Shown here: one piece after another, positions 23,869-35,652 of the stretch
Layout: every line of letters begins with the position of its first letter
Position numbering within the stretch: position 1 is the first letter of the stretch
Assembly: GCF_008728515.1 (NCBI RefSeq)
Contig: NC_044988.1
Span: 34,885,159 to 34,949,158, forward strand
From: Papio anubis
Taxonomy: Eukaryota; Chordata; Mammalia; Primates; Cercopithecidae
Length of the DNA: 64,000 nucleotides
Reading direction: 5' to 3'
Program-made: the position numbers and the translations under genes
The notes under the pieces: model-generated
What the model was told of the DNA's origin: nothing
Databases searched by the model: none
The model's input: only the letters and a program-made list of their open reading frames with translations

Positions 23869-24449
23869 AAGGGATTACATTTTAGTCTCTTTGTTAAATA
23901 CTTCGAGGAATAGGCCAATCAATCACACAAGAGGTGGGATCTAAAATGACTCTTCGTAATGATGTGGCCCAAAGAGTATTTCTTGGAGCACCAAAGCCAA
24001 CAAGCTCTTTCTTCATAATAAAATAGTTGGAGAAATTCTACTGGCAATGCAATTGCCTTCTCTTGAAGATTCATAATGTATATCAGTAGATTAAGGATGT
24101 TAGAAGAGTTTGTAATGAAGAAACCTGTTTAACTTTATTTAGTTCAGTGTTTTCTAATCTTATTGGACCAATATTGTAGCCTGGAAAAACTCAAACTCCT
24201 GAAGCTTCAACTTGGAAGGAGATTCTGGGCAGAGAGAGATGGTTGACGCCAGAGCCCCTGCCTCTCCTGAGGGTTTCTCCTTCCCCATGGAGTTCTCACT
24301 TTATTCTCTGCTGTTGCCATCTATTGACTTCCAGGTTGTTCAGACGCCTCATTAAAACTCACAGTAGAGCTGATGCTGGCTGAAATATTACAAAGACTTT
24401 GCTAAACATCAGAGGGAGTTTAGAAAAGAAACATCAAGAAACACATCAG

Positions 24450-24665
24450 GCTGGGCGCAGTGGCTCACGCCTGTAATCCCAGCACTTTAGGAGGCTGAGG
24501 TGGGCAGATCACTTTAGGTCAGGAGTTCAAGACCAGCCTGGCCAACATGGTGAAACCCCATCTCTACTAAAAATACAAAAATTAGCCAGTGTGATGGTGC
24601 ACTCCAGCCTGGGAAGGGCAACAGGGCAAGACCCTGTCTCAAAAAAAAAAAAAAAAAAAAAAGAA
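24450..24665 (+). mobile_element. AluS-like, sense, with internal deletion
   Basis: The left arm is complete, but after AATTAGCCAGTGTGATGG it jumps to GCACTCCAGCCTGGG, so most of the right arm is missing. A long A tail follows. Confidence 0.85.
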
Positions 24666-25204
24666 AAAAGACAAAAAAGAAACACATGAAAGCCTGATGG
24701 GAATTGTGGCCCCTACACAGCCAGCTGCTGGTAGGCATTGTCCCCTTGAGACCCTGCCTCCTTTCCATCCCTAACAGGCTGGTTGACCTGTGATCAACCC
24801 AATCCCAGTCCCCAATGCCAGCTGCCCCAAAGGAACCCATCCCTTCATGACCGCCCACACTGGTCTGGGGGCCACCACTGGCTCTTTAAGATATCACACT
24901 TGGGCCTATGAAGCTTCTCTTCATTAACTGACAAGCAGACACTGGTTTGGACCAATTAAATGAGCTCAGGGATGACTCACTAGAAGGAAATGCAGAGATA
25001 AGGAACCAGATAATCTGATTCACATGGTCACCCTCTCCAGGTTCTAGTTTATTTACCTGCAGAATGTCAGAGATGATGGATTTATCCAACCTCTGACTAT
25101 AATTCTAAAATATCCTATAGCTTGGATCTCCCTGTCAGATAATAAGTCAGTTCTACTGGATTATTTTTTAATGTAACCTAGATAAAAATTCTAGGTAGAA
25201 CTTA

Positions 25205-25497
25205 CTTCTTTTTGAGACGGAATCTCACTCTGTCTCCCAAGCTGGAGCACAGTGGCACGATCTCAGCTCACTGCAACCTCCGCCTCCCGGGTTCCAGGGA
25301 TTCTCCAACTTCAGCCTCCCAAGTAGCTGGGATTACAGGTGCACAACACCATGCCCAGCTAACTTTTTTTATTTTTAGTAGAGATGGGGTTTCACCAGGT
25401 TGGCCAGGCTGGTCTCACTCCTGACCTCAAGATATCTGTCCACCTTGGCCTCCCAAAGTGCTGGGATTACAGGTGTGAGCCATCACACCCCACCAGA
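25205..25497 (-). mobile_element. AluS-like, antisense
   Basis: GAGACGGAATCTCACTCTGT to CACACCCCACC. Forms an inverted pair with the next Alu across an (AAAC)n spacer. Confidence 0.85.
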
Positions 25498-25540
25498 ACT
25501 TTATTTAAAACAAACAAACAAACAAACAAACAAAAACAAG

Positions 25541-25812
25541 CCTGTAAATCCCAGCACTTTGGGAGGATGAGATGGTAGGATCACAGGGTGAGGAGTTTGA
25601 GACCAGCCTGACCAACATGCTGAAACCCCATCTCTACTAAAAACACAAAAATTAGCCGGGCGTCATAGCGTGTGCCTGTAATCCCAGCTACTCAGGAGAC
25701 TGAGGCAGGAGATAATTGCTTCAACCTGGGGGAGACGGAGGTTGCAGTGAGCTGAGATCCTGCCACTACACTCCAACCTGGGTGACAGAGCGAGACTCTG
25801 TCTCAAACAAAC
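25541..25812 (+). mobile_element. Alu, sense, 5'-truncated
   Basis: Starts at CCTGTAAATCCCAGCACTTT and ends CTCTGTCTCAAAC. It lies in the opposite orientation about 40 bp after the previous Alu. Confidence 0.85.
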
Positions 25813-25969
25813 AAAAAAACACTGGAGTTCTTTAGCTCTTAAAAAGTCTGAATTAGTTTTCCCCACACAGATATGGTCAGGAAGAAATGAGAAAACATGA
25901 CTCTGACCTTGGGCAATTTCAGTTTCTACCTGATCCCTTTCCCCTTCCCTTTCCTCCCACATTACTCTT

Positions 25970-26268
25970 TTTTTTTTTTTTTCCCTGAGATGAAGTCTCA
26001 CTCTGTCGCCCAGGCTGGAGTGCAGTGGTGCGATCTCAGCTCACTGCAACCTCTGCTTCCCAGGTTCAAGCAATTCTCCTGCCTAAGCCTCCTGAGTAGC
26101 TAGGATGACAGGTGTGCACCACCACGCCCAGCTAATTTTTTTATTTTTAGTAGAGATGGGGTTTCACCATGTTGACCAGGCTGGTCTCGAACCCCTGACT
26201 TCATGATCCACCCGCCTCGGCCTCCCAAAGTGCTGGGATTACAGACGTGAACCACCATGCTTGGCCCA
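25970..26268 (-). mobile_element. AluS-like, antisense
   Basis: A T-run, then GAGATGAAGTCTCACTCTGT, to GCTTGGCCC. CATTACTCTT is repeated at both sides as its target duplication. Confidence 0.87.
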
Positions 26269-26269
26269 T

Positions 26270-27575
26270 TACTCTTAAAATTATAAGATCTCACCCAAGG
26301 TGGAGGAAATCACTTAACTCATCCAGGGATAAGAACTTTTGTTAAAGGGTTGGTTTATTCCTTCACACACTTTGCACATACACAATCCTTCCCACCCCGA
26401 TCCCCCCGCCTTTTCAATTGTTTATGGTCTGGTTGCTACTTCCAGGTATTTTTGGGTACCAGCAGGGAGACAGAAATGAGCAGGATGTATGGGAGAGTCA
26501 AATGCCCCTCTCCAAACAATTAAAGGCCTTCCTTATAAATGGCCTCTCTCTGTAAATATAAAAACTAACTATAAGAATCTCAAACTATCAGCCCTAAGAA
26601 ACCAGGTCTTGTAGGATTGTAGAGTTGGCTGCTATGAAGGGAAGACTGGAAAAAGTGCCTCCAGAGACACAGGGGAGGTCCACAGCCTAATAGTTAAAAT
26701 GCTCATCACTTTCAAGAACCTTCCTAACCCCTTTAGTTCTTTGATGTTAAGCAGGGAAGAGGGAGGCTTGGAGACCAGGGATGTCCTCCCAGGTTGTGCT
26801 GGGACCTGGGTAACCCTCAGGGCTGCCCTCAGGAGCCCTCTGCCCCTTGAACACTATGCTTGGTAGGAGTTACTGAAGGGCTGTGTATACTGAGTAAGCC
26901 CTTTCCTATCAATAAACCTCCATCAAGTCTTCAGAGCAATACGTGTCAAGAAGGATATGATACTTAGGGTGATGGTGACCGGGTAGGGAAAGGCTGATTT
27001 CTTTCAAAATCAGAAAGAGAAAAATATACTGAAATAGACAATTGTTCTTAGTGTTGAAATATCATCCTGATTTCTCTGATAGTGCTACTTCCTAGGAAGT
27101 CACTAGAGATGAGATCTGAGTGACGGTTTAGTTCACTGAGGCTCTACCATGTGGCAGGCTCTGTGCCAGGCAGTGGAAATACAGAAAGATGTAATCCCCA
27201 CCCTCACAGAGCCTAGGATCCAGTGGATGTGTCAGACATGAACAGGTGATGTCACAGTCATGCAGTAAGTGGTAGGATGAGAATATGAACGGGGAGCTCC
27301 TGGCAGCCTTCCATAGTCTCCTGCAGGATTTTTAGATGTGCAACCCCATTCCTCCCACAGTGCTTATTAGGAGACAGCAAAGACTAGGAAGACTTCTCAG
27401 GGACAAATCCTAGCTCAATGAACCCAGTACTGTGTAACTGTGACGGTCACCATTTGCCAAATGTTGTAGAGGGCATCTCTGTCTTTGTCTCTGTGGGATC
27501 CCTTACTTCTTAATTTGGTGACAGCAATCTATATTCTTCCTGAAGAATTAGTCCTTCCCTGTTGCCTTAGCCTTG
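26270..27575. other. Intergenic stretch, nothing firm
   Basis: MIR-like text near 27125-27290 (CCATGTGGCAGGCTCTGTGC). Otherwise unassigned, with no open frame of note. Confidence 0.5.
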
Positions 27576-27579
27576 ATGG

Positions 27580-28080
27580 GGTGTTAAATACTACCCCTTA
27601 CACCCCACCTCCAGCCAATTTATGCCTGAGCAAGGATTTTGCATGAGACCCAAGCTAGCCAAACAAGTGTGAAAGTAGTCAGAATCAAAATGGAGTCACT
27701 AATGTCAAGAAAACCCCGAAAAATTGAACCCTGACAAATGAAAGAGGCTTCTCATGCTTGTATGCCTGATAACAAAAGCCTGCAAAACCACAGCCTTGCA
27801 CAAAGGCCATCACAACCTTACACAAAAAATACTGCAAGGACAACAGCCTAATTACTGCCTGTCCAGTATCACACTGAAGTCACCCTTGTTATTGATCTTT
27901 GTAGTCCAAAATAATTATTTCAAGACAAGTATGTAATTCTCTTCACTTTTCCTGTAAAAACCCTTGTCTTCCTTTACTTTCTCAAATATGTACATAGTTT
28001 GCTATGGCACATTACCATTGCAATGCTTTATTCCTAAATAAACATCTTTTGTTTTAGAGAACCTCTCTCTGTGTATTATT
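27580..28080 (+). mobile_element. MER21-like ERVL LTR
   Basis: The run from TGTTAAATACTACCCC (about 27582) includes ATGGAGTCACTAATGTCAAG, AGCCTGCAAAACCACAGCC and AAATAAACATCTTTTGTTTT (polyadenylation signal near 28035). This fits MER21-type LTRs as I remember them. No internal viral genes are present. Confidence 0.55.
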
Positions 28081-28239
28081 TAGTTTGATGCAAGATTCTC
28101 CAAGGAAACTGAACTTGTACACAGACAAAGATGACCATGAACAAAGCTGATTTCATTCTGGTGGCAGCAACCTGGAAGGTCGTTCATTAATTCTTGCTAC
28201 CTGTATCCCACAAAACAACTTTGTCCTATTCCTCCTCCT

Positions 28240-28537
28240 TCTTTTTGTTGAGACAGGGTCTTGCTCTGTCATACCGCTGGAGTGTAGTGCTGCAGTCATA
28301 GCTCACTACAACCTCATTCTTGTGGGCTCACGTGATCCTCTCACCTCAGTCTCCTGAGTACCTGTGACCACAGGCACGCACCAACATACCTGGCTAATTT
28401 TATTTTCTTGTACAGACAGGTTCTCACTATCTCTCTATGCAGCCCAGGCTGGTCTCGAAGTCCTGGACTCAAGCAATCCTCTCACCTCGGCCTCCCAAAG
28501 TGCTGGGATTACAGGCATGAGCCACTGCACCCACCCT
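28240..28537 (-). mobile_element. AluJ-like, antisense
   Basis: GAGACAGGGTCTTGCTCTGT to CTGCACCCACC. Diverged. Confidence 0.82.
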
Positions 28538-29034
28538 CTATTCCTTCTTAAGGACAGGCTTGCTCATATTTTTCTATAGTTTTGGGGACACCTTCATAAC
28601 CTCCGATTAATTTTCTTAAGTAGCCAGAGTTTCTGTTGCTCACAACTAAAGAACCTGGACTGACACAAGAGTTTGCTCCATGCCAGACACACTAGGTCTC
28701 ACCTTCTCTGAGAGAAAGAATTATTAGGTTTCCATTTTGCAGATAAAGAGACTGATGCTGACAGTCTTACACACCAAAAACACACGGCCAGTCAATGCTG
28801 GAGCAAGCATTTAAATCAAAATCAGAACCCAGAGTGCAGGCTCTCTCCTTTTTGTCCCTTCATATCACCAATCCAGAGCCCTGCCATTCAGGTATAAGCT
28901 AGTGCTTCTAGAACTCACCTTGGTATGATTTACAGTTTACACAATGTTTTCACACACAATAACACAGGTAATCCTCATGGCCACCTGGGATATCTTCATG
29001 ACATGGGAAAATAGATATGCTGAAAGTATGGTCA

Positions 29035-29280
29035 ACCCACTTTTTTCCCTGCTTAAAACCCTTCTGTGACTCAACAGAGCCTGCAAAATCAGTCCAAAGG
29101 CTCAGCGTGGTATTCCAGGCCCTGTGGCACCCAGGACTGGGGCCTCAGGCCTGCCACTCCCTTTCTTGCACTTGGAGCTCCAGCCATATGGAACGACTCA
29201 CAGTTCCCCAAAGCTCACCAGACCATTCTGGGGCCCTGAGCCCTAACTTACTGGGATGTCACCTTCCCATCCTCACCCCA
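29035..29280 (+). repeat. L2-like fragment
   Basis: TGCTTAAAACCCTTCTGTGA, TATTCCAGGCCCTGTGGCAC and GAGCTCCAGCCATATGGAAC resemble L2 3' text. The open frames around it (29017-29839) show no codon or domain signal and are not called genes. Confidence 0.5.
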
Positions 29281-30084
29281 AGCTACGGTTGGTGAATGCC
29301 TACTTAACCTCCACCAGACTGGCCTTCATCTCATGCCTATGAAGGTGACCCCTGCTTACCTTCCAGACACAAACACAGCCCATCTTCCTCTCAAGCCTCT
29401 TCTGCTCCCAAGTAGAACCAATACCCCCGTTGTATCCTAGACAAGAATCTGGGGTGGCTCTAGCATTACTGGATATTGTAATGAGACCTGGTGTTGACTC
29501 CAATATCTTTCCACCCCAAAGGTAATTTTAATCCGTTCCTGTAATCTCAAACTTCCTGACTGTGACTAATCACAAATGGCCATGGGATATACCGTGTTTC
29601 TGGTTTATTGGTGCTCTTCTCTGCTCACCTGCGTAGCCTTGGGCCATGTTCTCAAGACTTCAGCCAGCTCTGTGCCTGTGTTCACCTGGAACCCCTGTCC
29701 TAATAGAGCCGGGGAACTGATGGAGCCTCCTCTGCTGCTTCCTGAGAGGGAGCCACACTCAAGGCCAGCCCGAGGCCACCAGGCCACAGCTCTTGCTCTC
29801 AGATGTCTGAGGGAGGAGGGAGCCCCTGTGGTCCTCTAGTTCCCCCACCCTCCTGGCTGCTGGGGTTTACCCATTTTGGCCCCTGCCTAGCCATGCCTCG
29901 ATTCTGTTCCCTTCTCTACCTCATCACTATCGCCCCACCACCAGAATCTCTCTGTCCTGGGTCTCTTTACGTCACAGACAGTCACTTGTTAGCTGATTAA
30001 CACTTAGCCATTGCCATGAGCTCAAAGGCTTACCCCAAGGACTGGGCACCCCTCCGCATTATTTGCACATTCACAGGGAATTCC

Positions 30085-30580
30085 CAGAAGCACTAGCCTT
30101 TATCAATGAACAACTTGCCAGGCACTGTGCTAGATGAGTTGACATATGTTATCCTTTTTTTTTTTTTTTTCATTTTCACTCTGGTTGCCTAGACTAGAGT
30201 GCAATGGCACGATCTTGGCTCACTGCAACCTCCACTTCCCAGGTTCAAGCGATTCTCCTGCCTCAGCCTCCTGAGTAGCTGGGATGACAGGCATGCGCCA
30301 CCATGCCGGCTAATTTTTTGTATTTTTAGTAGAGACAGAGTTTCTCCATGTTGGTCAGGCTGGTCTTGAACTCCTGACTTCAGGTGATCTGCCCACCTTG
30401 GCTTCCCAAAGTGCTGAGATTACAGGTGTGAGCCACCATGCCCAGCCCATATGTTATCTCATTTAATTCTCATAGCAATTCTGTAATTATTCTCTATTCC
30501 CATGTTGCAGGTGAGGACGGTATTGCTCAGAAAGGTTAAGTAACTTGCTTAGGGTCTCACAGATAATAATGAGAGCTGAT
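30085..30580 (-). repeat. MIR, antisense, split by an Alu
   Basis: CTTGCCAGGCACTGTGCTAG lies before the Alu, with CATTTAATTCTCATAGCAAT and AGGTTAAGTAACTTGCTTAG after it. Confidence 0.7.
30154..30447 (-). mobile_element. AluS-like, antisense, inserted in a MIR
   Basis: CATATGTTATC at 30143-30153 and 30448-30458 is the target duplication. The MIR text resumes unbroken on the far side. Confidence 0.88.
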
Positions 30581-30665
30581 AATATATAAGCTAATAATAA
30601 TGAGAGATAATAATATAATAATATTCAATAATAATATAATAATATAATAATTATTATTATAATAA
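30560..30665. repeat. (ATAATA)n AT-rich low-complexity tract
   Basis: About 100 bp of nearly pure A/T with imperfect ATAATA and TTATTA units, partly self-complementary at 30625-30663. Confidence 0.85.
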
Positions 30666-31249
30666 TCAAGGCACCCGTGAGGCATAGGGAGAGAGGACTT
30701 GGTAGTAACTGGGACGTGGCCTTGCCTTCTCTGCCTTCTGAAGAGCCAGTTCTGTTTGTTCAGCTCCTATGAAAGGGCAACAGGACTTTCTGGGATTTTC
30801 AGACATAACCCTGAAGTTCAGGTAGAAGTTGCTGTCCCCAAATCTATTGAGCCAGGGGCTTGAAGCCTTCCCAAAGGGGAACATAGTGGACGCATGGCTA
30901 GTGGGGACTGAAAAGGGAAGCCCAAGCAGCTGGATATCAACCCCCATTTATAGCAATACCTCTGTGGGGTATGTGAGAGAGCAAAAGCTCACAATATTAT
31001 GGGGAGCACTGAAGAGGGCCTAAGCCCCAAGCAGGATGAGTCAAGAGGATTCTGGCTCCTGAGCACTGTAAGCAGATGCCAAAGAGGCATCTCTGGCCCC
31101 TTCATGAGGTGGGCCTGCGGTGCCAGGAAGCCAAGCCCACCAGGTGGCGGCAGAGAACCAGTCAGTGGCCAGAGAGGTCTAACAGGTACAAATCCCAACC
31201 CTGGGGCTGGTGTGGGGGCCAGGGTAGGGGCTGTGCCATCTGAGCTGCC

Positions 31250-31480
31250 TCACAGTAACAGTTCACACTTTTGTTGCTAGGCATATTCTGTGCTGGGTGC
31301 TGTACCAAGCACTTCCAACAGGATCTCATTTAACTCTGACCATGAGCCTATGAAGCAGATGCTGCTATTACCCCTTTCATTTCAGATGCATGCACTGGGG
31401 CTTTCAGAGGTTTGCGAGTTGCCCAAGGTCACACACACTGAAGAGATGAAGTGCAGGTGGTTTGGACTCTACAGCTCCTG
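31250..31480 (-). repeat. MIR-family element, antisense
   Basis: GTGCTGGGTGCTGTACCAAG, CATTTAACTCTGACCATGAG and TTGCCCAAGGTCACACACAC are antisense MIR-like phrases. Confidence 0.6.
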
Positions 31481-31850
31481 CTGTTAATTTGGGACTATAT
31501 TGCCAGGGGAGAAAAGGAAGCCACTTGAAGTGTTGAAAGTGAAGGCAGGTAGGGCCTGACTTGGGCTGGCTCTGGTGTGGACTCTGAGGCCCGAAGCCAG
31601 CTCATGAACAGACACTAAAAGCCTAGTTAAAGGGACCTTCTAGGGGGCTTCCAGGAAACAGGATGTGGTAGGATTTTCAAATTGAGGTGCCCAGGGAACC
31701 CCTATTTGAAGAAGTGAGAGCCAGGTTATCCTGTTCACATAACCCCAAAAGGGCTGGGCACCTCAGAAGCTGCAAACCACTCAAAGACCCAAACGGATGC
31801 CTGTGAAAGAGATGGTCAGGTCTCCCTCGTTGAGCTCATAAAGCAAACAA

Positions 31851-32160
31851 GGGCCAGGTGTGGTGGCTCACGCCTGTAATCCCAGCACTTTGGGAGGTAG
31901 AGGTGGGCGGACCACTTGAGGTCAGGAGTTTGAGACCAGCCGGCCAACATAGCAAAATCCTGTCTCTACTAAAAATACAAAAACTAGCTGGGTGTGGTGA
32001 TGCGTACCTGTGGTCCCAGCTACTTAGGAGGCTGAGGCAGGAGAATCGCCTGAACCCAGGAGGTGGAGATTGCAGTGAGCCGAGATCACACCACTGCACT
32101 CCTGCCTGGGCAACAGAACGAGACTGTCCCCCAACCCACCCACCAAAAAACAAACAAAAA
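31851..32160 (+). mobile_element. AluS-like, sense
   Basis: GGCCAGGTGTGGTGGCTCAC to a CCACCCACC-type tail. Full length. Confidence 0.86.
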
Positions 32161-32649
32161 CCTCAAAGAAGCTCGAGAGCATGTTCCCAGACTGGCCATT
32201 GTGTGCCCAACATGCTGAGTCTGGTCCTGTAGCGTCCTCTGGGGGAGGGGATGATGCCAGTTGCCTGTCATCTCCACCCTGGAAGAATGCCAGGGCACAC
32301 TCAATCCCCAAGTCAGCTCACATCACCAGAGAACTTGAATGAGACCTGGGAACGTCACCTTGCCCTGAGATCCAGGTCAGTACTCCCTCCTCTGTGGTCT
32401 TGCCACCAGTCATCTATGGGCCAGGCTATTGTAGAACCTAGTGAGTGCAATGGACTTTTCAGCTCAGAACTTCATCCCTCTTTGTAGACTAGTACTCACC
32501 ACTAGGACTTTCTGGGATTTTCAGGCATAACCCTGAAATTCAGGATGAACTTGCTCTCCCCAAATCTATTGACATCAGGGGCTTATATCCTTCCCAATTT
32601 TTGTGCAAAATTCCCTGAGACAGCCTCTGCTCCGGGAACCCAGTCTAAG

Positions 32650-32800
32650 TCATGCTCTATTGTTCTGCCTCAAGATCTCCAACTGGTTGTTCTCTCTTTC
32701 TGAAATGCTCTCTCTCCATCTTTTCATGGCTGACTCCTTCTTACCATTTAGGTCTCAGTTTAAATTGTCCCTCCTTTACAGACAGGCTCTCCCTGCTTTG
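32650..32800 (+). repeat. L2-like fragment
   Basis: GTTCTCTCTTTCTGAAATGC, CTTACCATTTAGGTCTCAGT and CCTCCTTTACAGACAGGCTC resemble the L2 3' end. Confidence 0.55.
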
Positions 32801-33359
32801 CCTAATAAAGATCAACCCTGCTGTGTTTTCTTTCTCCCTTATCATTTTCAGAGGTGACTATCCAGTATCCAATGGGTTGGTACTGCCCTTACACAGGATA
32901 GCCTTTGTTCATAGCTCACAATGGAAAACAGAAAAATCATAGGATCTGAAAGGAATGGGTCCTCAGGTGTTATGGGGAAGGGGACCTTAGTGGTCATTTA
33001 ATCTAAATCTTGAGCTGCTACGACAGTCATATTCAGGTGGTTTTTTTTTTTTTTTCTTTGTTTTGTTTGTTCACAATGGCTATGGAGAGCTGGTGAGCAA
33101 AGGTGACTGTTGTGTCCCACTGAAATGCTTCTGGGCTATCCAAGGTAGATCATGATGTTAAGTAGAATCAGCTATGGGGTCAACTATTAGGTGAGTGCAA
33201 AAGTAACTGTGGTTTTTGCACTGTCGGACTTTGCTATTTGATATTAAATACATTCTTAAATGTGGTTATGTTATATATCATTTTAATGAGAATTTCCTGC
33301 TTTATGTATTTTTGCTAATGACTTATTACTTGCTCTTTGTTGTATGTTTATTTTAGGCT

Positions 33360-34320
33360 ATGGAAATGATGTTAGACAAAAAGCAAATTCGAGTGATTTT
33401 CTTATTCGAGTTCAAAATGAGTCGGAAAGCAGCAGAGACAACTTGCAACATCGACAACGCATTTGGCCCAGGAACTGCTAACAAATGTACAGTGCAGTAG
33501 TGGTTCAAGACGTTTTGCAAAGGAGACAAGAGCCTGGAAGATGAGGAGCATAGTGGCTGGCCATTGGAAGTTGACAACGACCAGCTGAGAGCAATCATCG
33601 AAGTTGATCCTCTTTCAACTAAACGAGAAGTTGCCGAAGAACTCAACGTCAATCATTCTACAGTTGTTCAGGATTTGAAGCAAATTGGAAAGGTGAAAAA
33701 GCTCATTTAGTGGGTGCTTCATGAGATGAGGGAAAATTTTAAAAATGGTCTTTTTGAAATGTCTTCTCTTATTCTACACAACAACAAGGAATAATTTCTC
33801 AATCGAATTGTGATGCACAATGAAAAGTGGATTTTATATAACTGGCAATGACCAGCTCAGTGGCTAGTCCGAGAAGAAGCTCCAAAGCACTTCCCAAAGC
33901 CAAACTTGCACAGAGAAAAGGTCATGGTCACTGTTTGGTGGTCTACTGCTGGTCTGATCTGCTACAGATTTCTGAATCCTGGTGAAACCATTACATCTGA
34001 GAAGTATGCTCAGCAAATCAATGAGTTGCACCGAAAAGTGCAACACCTGCAGCCAGCTTTCGTCAACAGAAAAAGCCCAATTCTCCATGACAACACCTGA
34101 CTACATGACACACAGCCAATGCTTCAAAAGTTGAACAAATTGGACTATGAACTTTTGTCTCATCTGCCATATTCACCGGACCTCTCATCAACCGACTACC
34201 ACTTCTTCAAGCATCTTAACAACTTTTTGCAGTGAAAATGCTTCCACAACCAGCAAGGTGCAGAAAATGTTTTCTAAGAGTTCATCAAATCCTGAAGCAT
34301 GAATGTGTATGCTACAGGAA
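33360..34320 (+). pseudogene. Hsmar1 transposase pseudogene
   Basis: The frame opens at 33360 with MEMMLDKKQIRVIFLFEFKM, then RKAAETTCNIDNAFG, and hits a TAG where the family has the Trp pair in VQWWF (about 33499). The helix-turn-helix DNA-binding part and the catalytic core (about 33790-34200) remain recognisable: EKWILYNWQ, APKHFPKPNLH, KVMVTVWWS, ILHDNT and YSPDLSSTDYHFF. The first catalytic Asp has become Asn (HNEKW for the family's CDEKW), while the Asp of LHDN and that of STDYH remain. Several further stops are present. It is inactive. Confidence 0.9.
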
Positions 34321-34394
34321 TAAACACATTTATTTCTCATTGGCAAAAATGTCTTCATTGTAATGGTTCCATTTTGATTAATAAAGATGTATTT

Positions 34395-34678
34395 GAGGCT
34401 GGGTGCGGTGGCTCATACCTCTAATCCCAGCACTTTCGGAGGCTGAGGCAGGTGGATCATGAGGTCAGGAGATCAAGACCATCCTGGCCAACATGGTGAA
34501 ACCCCGTCTCTACTAAAAATACAAAAATTTGCCAGGCGTGGTGGCATACATCTGTGGTCCCAACTACTCAGGAGGCTGAGGCAGGAGAACTGCTTGAACC
34601 TGGGAAGTGGAGGTTGCAGTTAGCTGAGACCCCACCACTGCACTCCAGCCTGGGCGACAGAGCGAGACTCAATCTCAA

Positions 34679-34717
<39 letters not shown>

Positions 34718-34720
34718 ATG
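34395..34720 (+). mobile_element. AluS-like, sense, inside Hsmar1, with (AAAT)n tail
   Basis: GGCTGGGTGCGGTGGCTCAT to CAATCTC, followed by about ten AAAT units (34678-34718). GATGT(A/G)TTTGAG is repeated at the flanks. It was inserted after the mariner. Confidence 0.9.
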
Positions 34721-35099
34721 TGTTTGAGCCTAGTTATAATGATTTAAAATTCATGATCCGAAACCACAATTACTTTTGCACCAATCTAAGAGATGTCTAA
34801 GTAGGTCATATTCCACCTGCAAAGAGAAAATTCCATCTATCCCTTGCAGATGCATGGAAACTCACTGTCTCCAGTGGACAGTTAACTCCAAGGGCATCAC
34901 AGAGAACTCATGGAGCTCAGCTGAGGAGGTTTCAGGGATTTTTCTATTTCCTTTTCTTCATCATGAGAGTCTGGTACTAGATGCTCTCCAGACCTGAGCC
35001 TAAAGACTCTTCAATCCTTTGAAATGAAGATGAGGGAGGGAATAGGAAACCCAGTTTAGTTTGGATTTCAGATCCTTTTGTGGTTCATACGTGTGATGA

Positions 35100-35600
35100 T
35101 TAGGTTTCCATGTTCATGTGTGAGATCTGCCTCCCTCAAACCGTGTTACAATGACATGGGCGCCTTACCTATCTGACATGAAAAAAGCAAATGTGGATTT
35201 CAGACAAACAAAAAATAACTTTTTTAGTTTATGTCCCATAGAATATGTGGACATATTTATCCTAAAAATATTGTATGGGACATAGTTGTATTAAGAAACT
35301 GTTCATTGTTTATCTGAAGTTCAAATTTAACTGGGTATCCTATATTTTATGTGATGTGGCAGTCTTATGGAGGAGGGGCCAACATTTAAAATAAATGGCT
35401 TCCCTAGGATAGAGCACTGGGACTGGGGAAAACAGAGGCCGCAGTCAGCTGCGACTTTTTGAAGGAAGGAATGAAGTTGGTTTCTTTCATGCCAATTAAG
35501 CAATTACAGACGACCCTGTCAGAAATCTAAACCTGTGACTATCATGGGACTCAAGACCAGGAAAAAAAATAAGTCAAAAAGATTAAGAGCCAGAGAAGCA
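35100..35600 (+). promoter_or_regulatory. MLANA: Probable MLANA promoter with E-boxes
   Basis: The region directly upstream of exon 1 has an M-box-like TCATGTG at 35114-35120 and a CAGCTG E-box at 35446-35451. A CACATG lies at the exon edge (35608-35613). MITF drives MLANA through CATGTG-type E-boxes in melanocytes, so these are the natural candidates. Which of them are used cannot be read from the sequence. No TATA box or CpG island is evident, which fits a tissue-restricted promoter. Confidence 0.5.
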
Positions 35601-35652
35601 GTCTTCACACATGCGGCCAGCCAGCGGACGGAGTACTCTCTCATTCAGGAAG
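35600..35652 (+). other. MLANA: MLANA exon 1 (5' UTR, non-coding)
   Basis: The segment ending TCTCATTCAGGAAG at 35652 matches the end of the human MLANA first exon and is followed directly by the donor GTAAGAG. The 5' boundary is approximate. The human mRNA that I recall would begin near 35623, and the start could lie somewhat upstream. No TATA box stands out in the 60 bases before it. Intron 1 is 1504 bp (35653-37156). Confidence 0.8.

Larger units (their letters stand above)
30782..32597. repeat. Direct repeat of about 95 bp (30782-30875 and 32504-32597)
   Basis: AGGACTTTCTGGGATTTTCA, GCATAACCCTGAA and TCCCCAAATCTATTGA are shared with about 15% difference. Either a local duplication or two pieces of one unnamed repeat. 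Confidence 0.75.
33187..34789 (+). mobile_element. Hsmar1 mariner transposon, near full length, split by an Alu
   Basis: The left terminal inverted repeat starts TTAGGTGAGTGCAAAAG at 33187, behind a TA. The right repeat ends ATTACTTTTGCACCAATCTAA at 34789. Without the Alu inside it (34395-34720), the length is close to the known 1.29-kb Hsmar1. The right-hand TA duplication is lost (GA follows), presumably by mutation. Hsmar1 spread in anthropoid ancestors, and one copy gave rise to the transposase half of SETMAR. Confidence 0.93.

Noticed and set aside
29017..30000. Cluster of open frames on both strands that could look like a GC-rich gene
   Set aside because: Overlapping frames on both strands, no domain, no splice or promoter logic. 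Part of the stretch is L2-like.
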